Shown here: piece after piece, positions 15,178 through 16,845 of the stretch
Layout: the number at the start of each line of letters is the position of its first letter
Numbering within the stretch: the stretch's first letter is position 1
Assembly: GCA_029564465.1 (NCBI GenBank)
Contig: JAKQPY010000130.1
Coordinates: 1-16,845 of the forward strand
Reading direction: 5' to 3'
Length of the DNA: 16,845 nucleotides
Source of the DNA: JAGOEF01 sp029564465
GTDB lineage: Bacteria > Bacteroidota > Bacteroidia > Bacteroidales > ML635J-15
Position numbers and translations under genes: made by a program
The notes under the pieces: model-generated
Told to the model about the DNA's origin: nothing
Databases searched by the model: none
What the model saw: only the letters and a program-made list of their open reading frames with translations

Positions 15178-16605
15178 TTTTTCAGGAAGATTTACTTCGA
15201 TGTAGTCGTTGCTGGGGTTGGGGTAAATACCAATATTGCTCTCAATTGGCACTTTAGGGAGATTTGTATTTATTGAAGTAAAACTTGCTTCGTACATGTA
15301 AATAAATGAAAAGGAAAAAAGGTACTGTTGATTGGAAAAAACATTTAAACCAGCGTCACCTGAAGCCTGCCAGGAATTGTTCTCCCATCTCTCAAATGTT
15401 CCTGTTACCGAGTTATTGTTTTCATCGTAAGAATACAGAAACCTCCCAGAATTTACCCAATCACTATTTTGCCATACTCTGGTTATTTGATTCAATTGAT
15501 TTCCAAAACTGTCATAATCGAAGGAAGATAGCGCAATGTTTTGCCATGCGCCAGTTTGCCACTCTTCCGACAATAATAAGGATAAATTACCATTGTTATC
15601 GTAAGTATATGTCTGTCTGGATGTGTTTACCCAATCGTTGTTTTGCCAATCCTCATCCAACATAGTTAATAATTGTCCATTTTCATTGTACGTGCATGTC
15701 TGTTTCTGACTATATACCCAATTGCTGATTTGGTAATCCTCGAGTATAAGTGATAATTTATTTTGATTATCATCGTAGGTATATGTTTCTCTATAACTAT
15801 TTGCCCAAACATTGCCATTCCACTCCTCATGAAGAATTGTCAAAGCATTTCCGTGGGCATCGTAAGTGCTGGTAGTTCTCTTGTTATTCACCCACTCATT
15901 GTTTGTCCAGTCCTGATGAAGATCGGTTAAAACATTCCCGTTATCGTCATAAGTAAAATAGTGTACATAAGAATTTACCCATATATTATCTAACAAGCGT
16001 TGAAAAAGTCTTATCGACAAATTACCATTGGAATCGTATGTATTTGTAAACATATTTGTGTTCCATCCATAATACCAGTACCCAATTAACTCAGTTAGAA
16101 CTTCTCCATCAGAATTATAGGTGTAGGTATAATTTTCTTTCATTTCCCAATTCTCGCTTTGCCAATTAAAGTAAGAATAGGTCAGCAAATTTCCATTATT
16201 ATCATAGGTGTAGGTATATTTAACACCATTTCTCCAGTTTCCATTTTGCCAGTATTGACCAAATTCGTTTATAATATTTCCGTGATAGTCATAAGAATAA
16301 ATGTGTCGACTGCTCAGACCTACTGTACTATATATGAGTATGGTATCTGGCATCCAAATCAGCTCTTTTTCATTGATTCTATTGGGTTTGTGGCCTCCTG
16401 TGTGGTAAACATTTTCAATGTTGGAGTAATTGTTACCCGGTAATAAATCCTTATTTAGAAACGGGGTAGGCACATTCCCGTTTTGGGTCGATGTCCTGGA
16501 TGGGTACATTGACCAATGATTTGAAATGGAACTTTGAGAATACACCGGAATTATTCCGATTATTGAGATCAGCCAAACTATCAATACTTTATCTATGCTT
16601 ATCAT
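15007..16605 (-). CDS. T9SS-exported protein with eleven ~29-residue YD-like repeats
   Basis: A 532-residue exported protein, function unknown. It has a signal peptide (1-23, cleavage near VYS-Q), then a linker of about 75 residues rich in Asn, Ser and Pro. Residues 101-417 are eleven tandem repeats of 28-29 residues with the pattern Y-T-Y-D-x-N-G-N-x-L, then a W-Q-N-x-x-W-V-N segment. The first half recalls the YD repeats of RHS/wall-associated proteins, but the tryptophan-rich second half differs. Residues about 461-532 are a type A T9SS sorting domain: YPNPSNDYIEVNLPEK, LSVYNVLGNCLL, AAGSYLLVVQ and FVVQ at the end. Repeats diverge from each other, so this is an old array. The last 171 bases are almost identical to those of the next gene to the right. 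No RHS toxin or cleavage motif is present. It is probably a surface or secreted binding or adhesive protein. Confidence 0.85.
   Translation of the reverse strand: MISIDKVLIVWLISIIGIIPVYSQSSISNHWSMYPSRTSTQNGNVPTPFLNKDLLPGNNYSNIENVYHTGGHKPNRINEKELIWMPDTILIYSTVGLSSRHIYSYDYHGNIINEFGQYWQNGNWRNGVKYTYTYDNNGNLLTYSYFNWQSENWEMKENYTYTYNSDGEVLTELIGYWYYGWNTNMFTNTYDSNGNLSIRLFQRLLDNIWVNSYVHYFTYDDNGNVLTDLHQDWTNNEWVNNKRTTSTYDAHGNALTILHEEWNGNVWANSYRETYTYDDNQNKLSLILEDYQISNWVYSQKQTCTYNENGQLLTMLDEDWQNNDWVNTSRQTYTYDNNGNLSLLLSEEWQTGAWQNIALSSFDYDSFGNQLNQITRVWQNSDWVNSGRFLYSYDENNNSVTGTFERWENNSWQASGDAGLNVFSNQQYLFSFSFIYMYEASFTSINTNLPKVPIESNIGIYPNPSNDYIEVNLPEKMTFSTLSVYNVLGNCLLKTQASGTSARIDIQSLAAGSYLLVVQSGGEKRVSRFVVQ
15355..16305 (-). 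repeat. Array of eleven 28-29 codon repeats
   Basis: Within the preceding gene, nine units are 29 codons and two are 28. Each holds a Y-D-x-N-G-N turn and, in most units, an N-x-x-W-V/Q-N turn. Units are diverged at DNA level, so there is no exact tandem DNA repeat. Confidence 0.85.
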
Positions 16606-16674
16606 TGCGTTATTAGTATTATTTTGAATTACATTTCATTCAACAATTTTACAAATTCTTGCACAATCAGTAAT

Positions 16675-16845
16675 TTACTGCACCACAAACCGCGAAACCC
16701 GTTTTTCCCCACCCGATTGTACAACTAAAAGATAGCTTCCTGCCGCCAGCGATTGAATATCAATACGGGCATAAGTTCCACTTGCCTGTGTTTTAAGAAG
16801 ACAGTTCCCTAAAACATTATAGACCGAAAGGGTAGAGGAAGCCAT
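16675..16845 (-). CDS. C-terminal end of another T9SS-sorted protein (partial)
   Basis: The gene runs off the right edge; only its last 56 codons and stop (16675-16677) are visible. They encode a T9SS type A sorting domain nearly the same as that of the neighbouring gene: LSVYNVLGNCLL, then ARIDIQSLAAGSYLLVVQ and RFVVQ. The ATG at the edge is probably internal, because the matching Met in the neighbour lies inside its sorting domain. It is 69 bases upstream of the next gene on the same strand, so the two form a tandem pair of related exported proteins. The identity of its N-terminal part is outside the window. Confidence 0.85.
   Translation of the reverse strand: MASSTLSVYNVLGNCLLKTQASGTYARIDIQSLAAGSYLLVVQSGGEKRVSRFVVQ
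16675..16845 (-). repeat. T9SS sorting-domain cassette, copy 2
   Basis: Partner of 15007-15177. The 8 differences are scattered, and several change the residue (Thr-Tyr-Ala here where copy 1 has Thr-Ser-Ala). The left boundary of similarity coincides with the stop codon; the right boundary lies beyond the window. Confidence 0.92.

Noticed and set aside
15355..16305. CRISPR-like regular repeats on the right
   Set aside because: Spacing of about 87 bases is regular, but the units are coding, diverged and in one long open frame with a signal peptide and sorting domain, so they are protein repeats.

Overview
The window looks like chromosomal DNA from an anaerobic or facultative member of the Bacteroidota, probably Bacteroidales-like. 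The grounds are: two complete proteins and one partial protein with type IX secretion (T9SS) C-terminal sorting domains; a DUF4293-type membrane protein beginning MIQRIQ; an OstA-like protein of the Bacteroidota type; promoter sequences of the form TTTG-N21-TAnnTTTG; and few Shine-Dalgarno sequences. These are inferences from protein motifs and promoter style, not from a database search.

Left part (1-11182, gene dense, moderate GC, housekeeping or metabolic). A probable operon nrfA - ccsB/resB-like - ccsA/resC-like (167-3679) encodes a pentaheme ammonia-forming nitrite reductase and a two-part System II cytochrome c maturation apparatus. It converges, three bases apart, on a small DUF4293 membrane protein gene (3683-4147, minus). 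Divergent from that gene is a MoxR AAA+ ATPase gene (4245-5213), followed two bases later by an exported OstA/LptA-like protein gene (5216-6739). Next come a small P-loop NTPase of unknown role (6869-7384) and a stand-alone TfoX C-terminal-domain protein (7526-7789), which has a clear promoter in front and a strong intrinsic terminator behind. The main metabolic gene is a 1077-residue flavo-iron-sulfur oxidoreductase (7949-11182). It joins in one chain modules that other bacteria encode as separate subunits: a plant-type 2Fe-2S domain, an FAD/NAD Rossmann enzyme, a ferredoxin-like 4Fe-4S domain, a BFD-like 2Fe-2S domain and a DAO-type amine/amino-acid oxidase domain.

Right part (11183-16845, looser, AT-richer, all genes on the minus strand, accessory in character). 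It holds a lipoprotein with a fibronectin-like domain and a DUF1566-like C-terminal domain; a uracil-DNA-glycosylase-superfamily-like protein; a T9SS-exported beta-propeller-like protein with six DGGxTW repeats; a T9SS-exported protein with eleven ~29-residue repeats; and the 3' end of another T9SS protein whose last 171 bases almost match the preceding gene. Two decayed copies of a small helix-turn-helix-like gene lie in direct orientation at about 12.4 and 14.7 kb and bracket the AT-rich pair of genes between them.

The strongest items for a second look are the five-module oxidoreductase with an odd first 4Fe-4S motif, the pairing of a CXXCK nitrite reductase with its own Ccs genes, the paired relic repeats around the UDG-like/propeller island, and the duplicated T9SS sorting cassette. 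I see no CRISPR array, tRNA, rRNA or intact transposon.
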